A stretch of 37,048 nt of DNA, taken from contig JAUXNY010000016.1 of NCBI GenBank assembly GCA_030682615.1, positions 1-37,048 of the forward strand, in the 5' to 3' direction. Positions 17,518-27,873 of the stretch are shown one piece after another (position 1 is the first letter of the stretch; each line of letters starts with the position of its first letter). The position numbers and the translations under genes were made by a program. The DNA comes from Candidatus Aquicultor sp. (GTDB lineage Bacteria > Actinomycetota > Aquicultoria > Aquicultorales > Aquicultoraceae). Below the pieces are notes generated by a model. That model did no database searches. It saw only the letters and a list, made by a program, of their open reading frames with translations, and had not been told where the DNA came from.

Positions 17518-18891
17518 GTGGAAGATCAACTTGAAATCGTTCAGTTTCTCAAGATAATCGCGAAAAGGAAGGGCATTGTCATAATCGGCACTGTCCTCTG
17601 TGTTCTATTGGCCATGATTGCGACGATGTATATGACGCCGCAGTATAACGCGACGGCCAAGATCTTGGTCGCGCAGGCTCAGGCGCCGATCAACAACCAG
17701 TCATCTTCTGAATCGTATCAGTCCGTCCTCCTTGGCCAACAGCTCGCCAAGACCTTTAGTGAGATAATGGTCAGCCGGACGTTGGCGGAACGGGTAATCG
17801 CACGGCTTGAGCTTCCTTTGTTGCCGGATGACCTGATGAAAAAAGTAAAGGCGCAGCCCATACGAGACACGCAGCTCATCGTCCTTAAAGTAACAGACAC
17901 GAATCCCAAACGGGCGAAGGACATCGCCAATATGTATGCGGAAGAATTCATCGATTTTATTCCGTCGACTGTACCTACGACTTCGCAGATGAAAGTCAGT
18001 GCGATCGAGCTGGCCGTTGTACCGCTGAAGCCGGTCACTCCAAAACCGCTCTTAAACACCATACTGGCCTTTGTGATCGGTTTGAGTATGAGTATAGGTT
18101 TCGCCTTCGTCCTCGAGAAACTCGATGTGACCGTGAAAGAGTCGGACATGCTCGAACAACTTCTCGGGATAACGTCGTTAGGCCTTGTGTCAAAATCACA
18201 GCAGCCGCTCCTGCTGGGCGACAATAACACTGATACGTCTGAATCGATGCGACGCATCAGGACCAATCTTCAGTACCTCAATTTTGACCAGTCGATACGA
18301 TCGTTTGCGGTGGCGAGCCCCGAGACAGGGGATGGCAAGACCACCGTAGCATCGAATCTAGCTATAGTCTTTGCCCAGGCCGGGCAGAATGTTTTACTTG
18401 TCGATTGCGATTTGAGAAGACCATCCATCAGTCAAGTGTTCCATCTGCCTGACGCACGAGGGCTCTCAAATGTTCTCATAGGCGCCGCCGATGCCGACTC
18501 GGTTGTTCTTGCGAGTGGCGTAGACGGTTTAAGTGTTATTACAAGCGGGCCGATTCCGCCAAATCCCGCCGACTTGTTGAATTCGGAGCGGATGGATGAT
18601 TTGCTGGCGAAATTCGAAGGCCGGTTTGATATCGTTATTCTTGATTGCCCGCCGGTGCTGGCTTTATCCGACACGGTGATTCTCGCGTCGAAAGCGGACG
18701 CTGTTCTTATGGTTTCGAGTTTCGGCAAATCGAAGAAGGCCGATATGCTTGCCGCGCGGAACGCACTTGCTAAGGTGGGTGCACGGATTCTCGGCTTTGT
18801 CATAAACGGTGCGCGGACTTCAAAACAGAATGGTTATTATAATCAACCATACACTAGCCGGCAGGCTCTACGTGATGCACCTTTAAACTAG
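17518..18891 (+). CDS. Wzz chain-length determinant fused to BY-kinase (CpsD/CapB-like)
   Basis: N-terminal Wzz, Walker motif ASPETGDGKTTVASNLA, LLVDCDLRRP, FDIVILDCPP; GTG start. Confidence 0.92.
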   Translation: MEDQLEIVQFLKIIAKRKGIVIIGTVLCVLLAMIATMYMTPQYNATAKILVAQAQAPINNQSSSESYQSVLLGQQLAKTFSEIMVSRTLAERVIARLELPLLPDDLMKKVKAQPIRDTQLIVLKVTDTNPKRAKDIANMYAEEFIDFIPSTVPTTSQMKVSAIELAVVPLKPVTPKPLLNTILAFVIGLSMSIGFAFVLEKLDVTVKESDMLEQLLGITSLGLVSKSQQPLLLGDNNTDTSESMRRIRTNLQYLNFDQSIRSFAVASPETGDGKTTVASNLAIVFAQAGQNVLLVDCDLRRPSISQVFHLPDARGLSNVLIGAADADSVVLASGVDGLSVITSGPIPPNPADLLNSERMDDLLAKFEGRFDIVILDCPPVLALSDTVILASKADAVLMVSSFGKSKKADMLAARNALAKVGARILGFVINGARTSKQNGYYNQPYTSRQALRDAPLN

Positions 18892-18911
18892 CCCCATAAT
18901 ATAAGAGGTGT

Positions 18912-20882
18912 TTGATTACTATCGGTGTTTTAAGTAAGCAGATGGATCACAGCAACGCATCGCGTGCCCATAAAGATAAAAAAGACCGCGACAAGAAGCG
19001 CAGAACAAGACTGGCCTTGCTCGTGCTTTTATTTGCGCTCACGGCCGTGGTAGTCGGCCGCAGCATCGTCGGCGACCTATTAGGCGTGCAGAAGAGGCTC
19101 ATCAAGGGCCAAGATAATCTGCAATCGGCCTATGCTGCTGCTGAGAAAGCGGAATTCGACAAATCCCAGCCATATTTCAAACAAGCGCAAGATAGTTTCA
19201 TAGATGCCGGCAGAATCATGAGCAAGCCCGGCGTGACTATGCTCGCGATTATCCCCGTTGCTAACTCCAATCTCGAAGCGGTTCGGCGCCTGTCGGAGAC
19301 CGGTATAGAGGTCTCATATGCCGGCGAGGCACTCATGCAGGCCTCGGCGAAGTTTTCTAAGAAACAAGGCAAGTTCGATATCAGCATTGAGAACGGAAGG
19401 GTGGATGTTGAGCCTTTCATAGACGCAAAACCCGATATCGACAGGGCGCACCTGCATGTGCTTCAAGCGATGGCGGCTTACAATAAGATACCCGAAGGAT
19501 ACCTTATTCCCCAAATAGAGAACGCGAAAAACAGACTCGGCAAAGAGCTTCCCGCGCTGAAAACGCTGGTCTCGAAAGCCAAAGTGACCTTTGACGTTTT
19601 ACCGAGCGTCATGGGGGGCGAAGGGAGGAGACGCTATTTCCTCGCGATTCAGAACAACGCTGAATTGCGCGCGACGGGCGGGCTTATCGGCAACTATGGG
19701 ATACTAACGGTCGACAACGGGGCCATCAAGCTCGATGAATTCGATGAGATTCTGGCTATCGAAAGTCCGGGTAAGCCAATAGAAGCCCCCGAGGATTTTG
19801 CCGCTCGGTATAGCCGTTTCGAAGGGGCGCGCATCTGGTCGAACGCGAATATGAGCCCCGACTTTCCGACGGTCAGCAGGGTCATGCTCAAGCTTTTTGA
19901 GAGTGCGCGGGGCGAGAAGCTCGATGGAGTCATCAGTGTTGACCCGGTCGGGCTCTCGTACTTGCTCGATGCAATCGGGCCACTCACCCTTGCTGATGTG
20001 GGCGTCACGATTGATGCGGACAACGCTGTCGAGTGGACGCTTGTCAAGGCATACAGGGACTTTCCGGAGCGCGATACGCGTAAGGATTTCTTGGCGGATA
20101 TCGCGCAAGCGGTCTGGGGGCGTATCGCCACAGGGCAGGTCGCGGATAAATCGAAGCTCATCGAACAGTTCGGGCTTGCGTTATCCGAAAAACATATGGC
20201 CGTGTACAGCACCAACGAAAAAGAGCAAAAGTTAGCGGAGAGCCTGGGTTACGCCGGTGAGTTGATTCCGACGACCAATGATTACCTGCAGGTCGTTATT
20301 CAAAACCACGGGGCGAACAAGGTCGATGTCTATATGTACGAAGACATACGGCATGCGATAGCTCTGCGGCCGGACGGCTCGGGGCTCGCGACCCTGTCTA
20401 TCAAGATATCAAATAAAACGCCGGCTTCGGGTCTGCCGACCTACGTGACAGGTGAGAACCCGATTGGGGCTAAGGGCGGTCTTAGCAATACATGGCTGAG
20501 CGTCTATGTGCCGAGGGGCGCCCAATTGATGAGCGCTAAGCTTAGTGGCGAGAGCAGCGTAATCGAGATAAACCGCGAAAAAGACAAGACCGTTTTTTCA
20601 AGATACGTGATAGTTCCACCCGGCGTGAGCAAGACTGTTGAACTCTCGTATGAACTCCCGTATGTACTTGTTTTTGATAAGAGCGGCATACGTTACGCAT
20701 TTGATTGGCAGGCTCAGCCGGTTATCAATAAACCCACGGTCACTTCGAGTATCACGATTCCCGACGGGTTTGCCATCAACGAGCTGCCCGACGGATTTAC
20801 GCGGAAGGGCCACAATGCTACACACTCCGGAACTCTCGCAAAGGATAAGTCTTTTAATTTTAGGCTTGTCGATAACCGATAG
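18912..20882 (+). CDS. DUF4012 domain membrane protein
   Basis: N-terminal TM, YFLAIQNNAELRATGGLIGNYGILTVDNGAIKL typical of DUF4012; start may be ATG 18942. Confidence 0.85.
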   Translation: MITIGVLSKQMDHSNASRAHKDKKDRDKKRRTRLALLVLLFALTAVVVGRSIVGDLLGVQKRLIKGQDNLQSAYAAAEKAEFDKSQPYFKQAQDSFIDAGRIMSKPGVTMLAIIPVANSNLEAVRRLSETGIEVSYAGEALMQASAKFSKKQGKFDISIENGRVDVEPFIDAKPDIDRAHLHVLQAMAAYNKIPEGYLIPQIENAKNRLGKELPALKTLVSKAKVTFDVLPSVMGGEGRRRYFLAIQNNAELRATGGLIGNYGILTVDNGAIKLDEFDEILAIESPGKPIEAPEDFAARYSRFEGARIWSNANMSPDFPTVSRVMLKLFESARGEKLDGVISVDPVGLSYLLDAIGPLTLADVGVTIDADNAVEWTLVKAYRDFPERDTRKDFLADIAQAVWGRIATGQVADKSKLIEQFGLALSEKHMAVYSTNEKEQKLAESLGYAGELIPTTNDYLQVVIQNHGANKVDVYMYEDIRHAIALRPDGSGLATLSIKISNKTPASGLPTYVTGENPIGAKGGLSNTWLSVYVPRGAQLMSAKLSGESSVIEINREKDKTVFSRYVIVPPGVSKTVELSYELPYVLVFDKSGIRYAFDWQAQPVINKPTVTSSITIPDGFAINELPDGFTRKGHNATHSGTLAKDKSFNFRLVDNR

Positions 20883-20961
20883 TGGAAGTAGAGATGACCT
20901 TATATTGCCGCGCGCCTCGAGCTAATGAACGCGAGACGGGCTGCGAGTAAGAATTGGAGGA

Positions 20962-21669
20962 TTGGCGCAAGTGAAGAAAGAGCGTTCTAAAGACACTTTG
21001 AATAAAGTCGCTAATCTGATGTTGGCTGTTGGGCTTATTTGTCTGGTGGTTCCGACCGGACTATGGCTTAACGCAAAGTACTACCAGTGGCACGAAGTAA
21101 AGAAATGGCAGCCGGTCGCACGCGTCTCGGCTGATAGTGACCGCTCGGTCTCGGATAACGCGAAAGACGGCAACTATAGCATGAGTGTGTCTAGCGATGG
21201 GAGCGCCACAGCCGGTGATATTGCGGACTTGGTAGCCGGCGGCCCCGGTAAAACAGGGAAGAGCATCGCGTTCATCGTTATACCAAAGCTCGACCTTAGC
21301 CTTAGTTTTATAGAGGGTGAAAGCTGGTCTTACCTTGCTAAGGGCCCGGCCCGTGTCTCTAAGACCGCGCAAATAGGCGCCGTCGGTACCTCTCTTATAT
21401 CAGGACACCGCACGATGTATGCGGCACCCTTCCATGACCTGGACAAGCTCGATATCGCTGACCGCGTGTACGTATATACCGAGCAAGCGCTATTTGTCTA
21501 CACAGTCGCTGGGATAAAGAGAGTGAAGCCAGACGACTGGAGCGATATCAAATCCGATGGCGAGCGAAGGCTCGTTCTCTCGACATGTGACCCCATGTAT
21601 TCGGCGGCCAAACGTCTCTTAATCATCGCGCATTTGAGCGAGGCTCAGAAGCTTGATGGTGCGAACTAG
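20962..21669 (+). CDS. Sortase (class D/E-like)
   Basis: LISGHRTMYAAPFHDLDKLDIADRVYVYTEQALFVYTV, RLVLSTCDPMYSAAKRLLIIAHL (catalytic His and Cys contexts); N-terminal TM. Confidence 0.9.
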   Translation: MAQVKKERSKDTLNKVANLMLAVGLICLVVPTGLWLNAKYYQWHEVKKWQPVARVSADSDRSVSDNAKDGNYSMSVSSDGSATAGDIADLVAGGPGKTGKSIAFIVIPKLDLSLSFIEGESWSYLAKGPARVSKTAQIGAVGTSLISGHRTMYAAPFHDLDKLDIADRVYVYTEQALFVYTVAGIKRVKPDDWSDIKSDGERRLVLSTCDPMYSAAKRLLIIAHLSEAQKLDGAN

Positions 21670-21811
21670 CAACGGGATGCGCCGTGCCAACTGCAAGAAA
21701 TCTCAAATCGAGCGGTGGTTCGCGTCGAATAGTTCTATCAAGAATTGACCTCTTTAACCCGATAAAACAGGGTATCGGAGGAGACGAAATCGACACTATG
21801 ATTGGGCGATT

Positions 21812-23761
21812 ATGTCAAGAGTAAACAATGATACGTCAGGACAACCCTATACAGTGCGAGCGGAGTTTCTTGAGCGTATGATAAAGCAGCTAAAGTTTAC
21901 AAAGCTAAAGCAGCCTGTTTTCTTGCTGGTAGACGCGGCACTCGTCGTCATCGCTCTTTTTATGTCTTTTCTGCTGCGTTTTGGCATGAGCATCCCACAG
22001 GCATATATGCTAACGCTCTTTACGATTTTGCCAATCGCGATATTGACGAAAGTGCCGGTTTTCTATATCTTCGGTTTCTATCATCAGCTGTGGCAATACG
22101 CGAGCATGAAAGAGGGCATGAGGTTGATGAGGGGGATAACGTCTGCCTCGTTTCTATTCCTCGGAGTTCTCTGGCTGACTCACAATATTACCATTCCGCG
22201 CGGAGTTTTTGTCATCGACTGGATGCTGACTTTGTCACTCGTCGGCGGCAGTTATTTCTTGATTAGAGCCCAAAAAGATCTTTTCCCAACATTCAACTTC
22301 ACGGTTCGCGACGGGGAAGGGACGCAGGTTATTATCGTAGGCGCGGGCGCCGCTGGGAGCAGCCTGGTCAAACAGATGCAGTCGAGTCCTGAATGCGGCT
22401 ATCGACCTGTCGCTATTTTAGACGATGATACTGCGAAGAACGGGCTGATGATTCACGGGATAGAGGTCGTCGGTACGACTGCCATGCTCCCTGGAATCCT
22501 CGTGAAATATCCTGTCGACGAACTCATCATGGCTATTCCCGCTGCCGCAGTGAGAGATAGACGGCGCATCGCATTGGGGTGCCGGGAGATAGGCATTGCC
22601 TGTAAGACCGTACCCGACCTATCCGAGCTTGTCGGTGGCAACATCAACCTCGCGCAGATTCGCGATATCGAACCGAAAGAGCTGCTCGGCAGAGCAGAGG
22701 TCGATACCGATTTAAGAGATACGATTACTTACTATGAGAACAGGACCGTATTGATTACCGGAGCGGCTGGTTCCATTGGCTCCGAGATTTGCCGCCAAGT
22801 CGTTTACCTGAAACCAGCCAGAGTGATTGCCACCGATGTTTCAGAGAACGGCCTCTACCACCTCGACGAGGAGATGAAGGCTAGTTTAAACTCAGGCCGG
22901 GCGCCGTTTGAGATCAACATAATGGATGTTAGGGACAAGCGAGCCATAGAGCGGGTCTTTGACACCTATAAGCCGGATATAGTATTCCATGCCGCCGCCT
23001 ATAAGCATGTGCCTATGATGGAGAAACATGTGCTCGAGGCCTTGGAAAACAACTTCGTTGGTACGCGGAATGTGATAGATGCTGTCATGCGCTACGAGTG
23101 TGAGCGGTTTACGCTAATATCTACGGACAAAGCCGTTAACCCGACAAGTATCATGGGTTTATCTAAGCAGTTAGGAGAACGGTCTGTCCGGGTGGCGGCA
23201 AGCAAGAACGCCGGCACCAAGTTCATGGCGGTCAGGTTCGGCAACGTTTTGGGCAGTAACGGCAGTGTTATTCCTAAATTCAAGAGGCAGATACGTGACA
23301 ATGAACCGATAACCGTCACGCATCGGGATATAACGCGGTATTTCATGACTATCCAAGAAGCTGTTTATCTGGTCACCCAAGCGACCGCTATTGGCAATGG
23401 CGGGGAAGTGTTCGTACTCGATATGGGTGAGCCGATAAACATCTATGATTTAGCCGTGAGCATGGTTCGGCTCTCGGGTTTTGAGCCCGATGAGGACATA
23501 CCGATTCAGGTGACGGGTTTGAGGCCGGGAGAGAAGCTGTATGAAGAACTATTTGCCGCTGGCGAAGAGATTAATCGGACTATTCATCCTAAGATAAATG
23601 AGGCGTGGAACGAATACGATAGAGTTGCGGATGCCGGTTTCTTGAAAGGGCTTGAAGATATCGTAAGAGCGGGCGATGAAGAAAGGCTTGTAAGACTCTT
23701 GAGTGATGCGTCTCTTGCAGCATCCGATGAATCCGATAAAAACATTCGCTTCGGGGCATAA
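21812..23761 (+). CDS. Membrane-bound NDP-sugar epimerase/dehydratase (CapD/PglF-like)
   Basis: N-terminal TM region, VIIVGAGAAGSSL and VLITGAAGSIGSEICRQV Rossmann motifs, STDKAVNPTSIMGLSKQLGE. Confidence 0.92.
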   Translation: MSRVNNDTSGQPYTVRAEFLERMIKQLKFTKLKQPVFLLVDAALVVIALFMSFLLRFGMSIPQAYMLTLFTILPIAILTKVPVFYIFGFYHQLWQYASMKEGMRLMRGITSASFLFLGVLWLTHNITIPRGVFVIDWMLTLSLVGGSYFLIRAQKDLFPTFNFTVRDGEGTQVIIVGAGAAGSSLVKQMQSSPECGYRPVAILDDDTAKNGLMIHGIEVVGTTAMLPGILVKYPVDELIMAIPAAAVRDRRRIALGCREIGIACKTVPDLSELVGGNINLAQIRDIEPKELLGRAEVDTDLRDTITYYENRTVLITGAAGSIGSEICRQVVYLKPARVIATDVSENGLYHLDEEMKASLNSGRAPFEINIMDVRDKRAIERVFDTYKPDIVFHAAAYKHVPMMEKHVLEALENNFVGTRNVIDAVMRYECERFTLISTDKAVNPTSIMGLSKQLGERSVRVAASKNAGTKFMAVRFGNVLGSNGSVIPKFKRQIRDNEPITVTHRDITRYFMTIQEAVYLVTQATAIGNGGEVFVLDMGEPINIYDLAVSMVRLSGFEPDEDIPIQVTGLRPGEKLYEELFAAGEEINRTIHPKINEAWNEYDRVADAGFLKGLEDIVRAGDEERLVRLLSDASLAASDESDKNIRFGA

Positions 23762-23783
23762 ATTTTAGCTATTACGTGGTGGT

Positions 23784-25160
23784 GTGACGTCATTGCAGCA
23801 GAACGACGCAGGAAGAGAACAAGCACATATAGCAGCTGAGACATTAACGATTTCTGGACTATCGTTGAGGCAGAACTTCTCCTGGACCCTCGTGGGAAAT
23901 ATTGTCTACGCGGCTTGCCAGTGGGGGATGCTGGTCATCCTTGCGAAGATTGGTAGCCCGGTGATGGTCGGGCAGTTCGCGCTGGGGCTTGCCGTAACGG
24001 CGCCCATCATCTTATTTGCCAGCCTACAGCTACGTGCCGTCCAGGCGACCGATGCCCGGCACGAATACCTCTTCGAAGATTACCTCGGCCTTCGCTTGGC
24101 CACGACCGTTATGGCGCTCGCTGCTATCGCAGGCGTGGTCATCTTCTCGGGATACAGAAGCGAGACGGCGCTTGTCATCTTGGCGGTGGGGGCGGCTAAG
24201 GCGTTCGAGGCGATAAGCGATGTATTCTATGGACGGCTCCAGCAGCATGAGCGCATGGATAGAATCGCCAAATCGATGATGATAAAGGGTCCGCTATCAT
24301 TGCTGGCTCTTGGTATTGGCGTCTATTTTACTAAAAGCACGCTGTGGGGCGCGGTTGGCCTGGCTATTGCCTGGGCACTCGTTCTCATCGGCTACGATAT
24401 TCGCAGCGGTATGACGATCAAGGGGCGTGATGCGGTTGCGATTGATGTTGTCGCAGATGGAGGTAGACGAGCGACGTTGAGGCCTCGTTGGCGTAATGTG
24501 ACATCTTTCTCTTTAATAAAATTGTCGCTTCCTCTCGGTTTCGTGATGTTGTTGATATCACTCAACGCCAACATCCCACGTTATTTTATCGAGCATTATC
24601 TCGGCGAGCGGGAGCTTGGTATCTTTGCCGCCGTAGCTTATCTCATGGTCGCGGGGACTATGGTTGTAAACGCGCTCGGGCAATCCGCGAGCCCTCGTCT
24701 GGCTAAATATTATGCTGCGGCCGAGGCCAAGGCGTTTCGACATCTTCTCGGCAAGCTTATCGTGATATCTGTACTGTTGGGTGTTGCGGGTGTGGCGCTT
24801 GTCGTTGCTGCCGGCGAGACCATCTTAACGATGATATACAAGCCCGAGTATGCGCAACATGTCGATGTCTTTCTCCTGCTTATGGTCGCGGCGGGACTTG
24901 GTTTTTTCGCCTCGTTTCTCGGCTATGCTATGACAGCAGCCAGGTATTTCAGGGTGCAAGCGCCGCTGTTTGCTGTGGTCACAGGCGTGACGGCACTAGC
25001 ATGCTTATGGTTGGTCCCATTATATGGGCTTCGCGGTGCTGCTATGGCGCTGGTTATTGCTACGGCGGTGCAGCTCTTGGGCAGCCTGGCGATTACCGTA
25101 TTTGCGATTTATAAACTTAACATTTGCGCGAAGGGAGCGATGGCACATGGCTCCCTCTAG
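23784..25160 (+). CDS. Polysaccharide flippase (Wzx/MATE-like)
   Basis: Multiple TM segments, LRQNFSWTLVGNIVYAACQWGMLVILAKIGSPVMVGQFALGLAVTAPI. Confidence 0.85.
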   Translation: MTSLQQNDAGREQAHIAAETLTISGLSLRQNFSWTLVGNIVYAACQWGMLVILAKIGSPVMVGQFALGLAVTAPIILFASLQLRAVQATDARHEYLFEDYLGLRLATTVMALAAIAGVVIFSGYRSETALVILAVGAAKAFEAISDVFYGRLQQHERMDRIAKSMMIKGPLSLLALGIGVYFTKSTLWGAVGLAIAWALVLIGYDIRSGMTIKGRDAVAIDVVADGGRRATLRPRWRNVTSFSLIKLSLPLGFVMLLISLNANIPRYFIEHYLGERELGIFAAVAYLMVAGTMVVNALGQSASPRLAKYYAAAEAKAFRHLLGKLIVISVLLGVAGVALVVAAGETILTMIYKPEYAQHVDVFLLLMVAAGLGFFASFLGYAMTAARYFRVQAPLFAVVTGVTALACLWLVPLYGLRGAAMALVIATAVQLLGSLAITVFAIYKLNICAKGAMAHGSL

Positions 25161-26289
25161 CGTGAGACCCATTAGGATAATGCACGTAGTCGGCGGTATG
25201 AACCGTGGCGGGGCGGAGACGTGGCTTATGCATGTCTTACGAAACATCGACCGCGATGAGTTCAAGATGGACTTTGTAGTCCACACCGACCAGCCCTGCG
25301 CTTTCGATGATGAGATTCGGGACTTAGGCTCAAAGGTCATACCTTGCTTGAATCACTCGAGTCCGGTCGCGTACGCTCGCAATCTCAACAACATTATGCG
25401 TTGTTATGGACCTTACGATGTCGTCCATAGCCATGTTCACAGCTTTAGTGGCTATATTCTCGGGCTTGCGCGCCGGGCGGGCGTGCCTATGCGTATCGCC
25501 CATAGTCACTTAGACACCAGTGATTTTGACGACGCCGCATCATACGCCAGGCGCCTATATATATCTGCGACAAAGCGGATGGTTAGGCGCAACGCGACTC
25601 TCGGCTTGGCCGCAAGCGACAAGGCGGCGAAAGCGCTCTTTGGTGAAGATTGGGCGGCCGACGTCAGGTGGCGGATTCTTTACTGTGGCATCGATCTCGC
25701 GGCCTTTGCCGACCCGGTCGACGCAACGGCCATGCGCGCCGAATTGGGCATACCCGCTGACGCGTTTGTCATCGGTCATGTCGGCAGATTTATGGAGCAG
25801 AAAAACCACACGTTCCTCATCGATATCGCGGCAGAGGTCGCGCAGCGCGAGCCGAATATGCGTCTGCTGCTCGTTGGTGACGGCCCGTTAAGGGTGTCGA
25901 CAGAGCAGAAAGTAGTCGAGGCCGGTTTGTCGGATAAGGTCATATTCGCCGGAACCAGGCCCGATGTGTCACGGTTGATGCTCGGCGCTATGGATGTTTT
26001 TGTCATGCCTTCGCTCTATGAGGGGTTGCCGCTTGTAGGTATGGAGGTTCAGAGCGCTGGCCTGCCCATGGTCATTTCCGACGCTATCACGGAAGAACTC
26101 GATGTGGTCAAGCCATTGGTGCGAAGGGTTTCCTTATCGAAGCAGGCATTGGCGTGGGCCGAAGAGGTTCTGGCTATGAGAAATATCGTGGGCGCGATTA
26201 GTCAAGCGCAAGCTCTATCACATATGGAGCAGAGTGGTTTTAATATCGTTCTGGGCATGAAGGATCTGGAGGCGATTTACCGTGGCTAA
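25147..26289 (+). CDS. GT4-family glycosyltransferase
   Basis: HVVGGMNRGGAETWLMHVLRNID, VGRFMEQKNHTFLIDIA, MPSLYEGLPLVGMEVQSAGLPMV; start ATG 25147 preferred. Confidence 0.9.
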   Translation: MAPSSVRPIRIMHVVGGMNRGGAETWLMHVLRNIDRDEFKMDFVVHTDQPCAFDDEIRDLGSKVIPCLNHSSPVAYARNLNNIMRCYGPYDVVHSHVHSFSGYILGLARRAGVPMRIAHSHLDTSDFDDAASYARRLYISATKRMVRRNATLGLAASDKAAKALFGEDWAADVRWRILYCGIDLAAFADPVDATAMRAELGIPADAFVIGHVGRFMEQKNHTFLIDIAAEVAQREPNMRLLLVGDGPLRVSTEQKVVEAGLSDKVIFAGTRPDVSRLMLGAMDVFVMPSLYEGLPLVGMEVQSAGLPMVISDAITEELDVVKPLVRRVSLSKQALAWAEEVLAMRNIVGAISQAQALSHMEQSGFNIVLGMKDLEAIYRG

Positions 26290-27592
26290 CCATGCGCCGG
26301 TCGAGGTAGACGCGATGTTAAGAGAGTCGCAACAGGAAGAAAACGTTCGCTATGGTTTCTTGGATTATATAATCGTCGCATACATATTGTTTCTCCCAGT
26401 TCAATTTCAAACGGGTCAGTCGATTCGAATCGCGCCTTCTGACGTATTCTTAGTTGCCTATCTAGCTTTTGGCTTTATGCGTTTAAAGTTTGTTAAGCAC
26501 ACTTGGAGCATGTGGCACGCGGGATTATTTTTTACTTTCGCGATGGGGATGGTTGTGGCCATCGCCAACACCGGATACATATCCCAGTACGCAATTATTC
26601 AAAAAGGTATAGGGTTGTTGGTTCTTTTTGCGGCTTATTTGGCCATAACGTCAACGGCTGCTGATTGGGCTAAGATTGGATGGCTTCTTAAGGCTTTGAT
26701 CATTGGAGTCGTCTTTCAAAACACTATAGCACTCGTCGCTTTTGCCGCGTCTCAGCTCGCCGGTTACTCTGCTTCTTGGATGAACTATGGTGACACCCGT
26801 CTTTCAGGCATGCTCGTCGACCCGAATGCCTATGGGGGGTTATTAGTGCTGGTATTTGCCATACAGGCCACGACGTATTTTCTCAAGAGACCGCTTTTAG
26901 CGGGTATGTTTGGGTGGTATGCGAACATAACCCTTGGCATCGGAATCATTCTTACATTCTCACGTTCTGCATGGATAGGGATGGCTATTGTACTCATGAC
27001 TAATGCGTTTATCTCTGCAGTGGCGTTTAAGCCAAAAGTTTTGCTCCGCCTTGGCCTGGTAGGTGTGTTTGCGGTATTAGCGTTATACGTCGTTTTCGGA
27101 GCGGGTTTCCTGGATGTATTCATGGCAATGGCGACCCGTCAATCTCAAATCCAGGATCGTTTCGAGATTATCGGGGACGCGTTGGCGATGTTTGCGGATA
27201 GCCCCGTGTTCGGTATAGGTATCGGTGTTTTTGCGGAGACTCACGACATAATTATCCACAATACGCCACTCTGGATTCTTACCGAATTCGGGCTTCTGGG
27301 TTTTATGCTGTTTCTCGGGTTTAGTCTTTGGTTTGTCACAAAGGGTATACATGTATACAAATCGGTCGGAGAGGACCTCAAACCCATGATTCTGGGGCTG
27401 GTCATGGCCTACATGGCCATGGCTGGTCTTTCGCTTGGAATAGAGGCTCTATACCAGCGCCACTGGTGGTTGATAATGGCCCTTCTCGCTTCGAGCTACG
27501 GTATTGTTTGCAGAGAGAGCAGAATTCTTGATATCGAGCGGCCTTTAAGGCTCGACACAGAATTACCCAGGGGAGTGTCGGCTAGAACATGA
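26282..27592 (+). CDS. O-antigen ligase/polymerase-like membrane protein (Wzy_C)
   Basis: Polytopic, GMLVDPNAYGGLLVL, FSRSAWIGM, GIGIGVFAETHDIIIHNTPLWILTEFGLLGF. Confidence 0.85.
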   Translation: MANHAPVEVDAMLRESQQEENVRYGFLDYIIVAYILFLPVQFQTGQSIRIAPSDVFLVAYLAFGFMRLKFVKHTWSMWHAGLFFTFAMGMVVAIANTGYISQYAIIQKGIGLLVLFAAYLAITSTAADWAKIGWLLKALIIGVVFQNTIALVAFAASQLAGYSASWMNYGDTRLSGMLVDPNAYGGLLVLVFAIQATTYFLKRPLLAGMFGWYANITLGIGIILTFSRSAWIGMAIVLMTNAFISAVAFKPKVLLRLGLVGVFAVLALYVVFGAGFLDVFMAMATRQSQIQDRFEIIGDALAMFADSPVFGIGIGVFAETHDIIIHNTPLWILTEFGLLGFMLFLGFSLWFVTKGIHVYKSVGEDLKPMILGLVMAYMAMAGLSLGIEALYQRHWWLIMALLASSYGIVCRESRILDIERPLRLDTELPRGVSART

Positions 27593-27758
27593 GAATATCA
27601 ATCGGATAGCCGTTTATGATATCGAGCGCACGTTGGCTGATGCTATTCGCTCGATATTCGCACAGACCTTTGAGGACTGGGAACTCATTCTTATCGATGA
27701 CGGTTCGACCGACGGTTCCGTAGACATCGCGCGTGCGAAGCTAGCGATAGCGATATAG
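27589..27758 (+). pseudogene. GT2-family glycosyltransferase N-terminal remnant, frameshifted
   Basis: MRISIG* followed in another frame by AVYDIERTLADAIRSIFAQTFEDWELILIDDGSTDGSVDIARA...*; start overlaps the upstream stop (ATGA). Confidence 0.8.
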
Positions 27759-27873
27759 ACTGCAGGGCATACGTGCAACCGGAGAGTCGAGTGAGCTGAG
27801 AAGGCATTGAAAGGATAACAGTGCTTAAGAGTAGCACGCACAGACGACTTAGCGATATTGAGGTGTTTATAAG

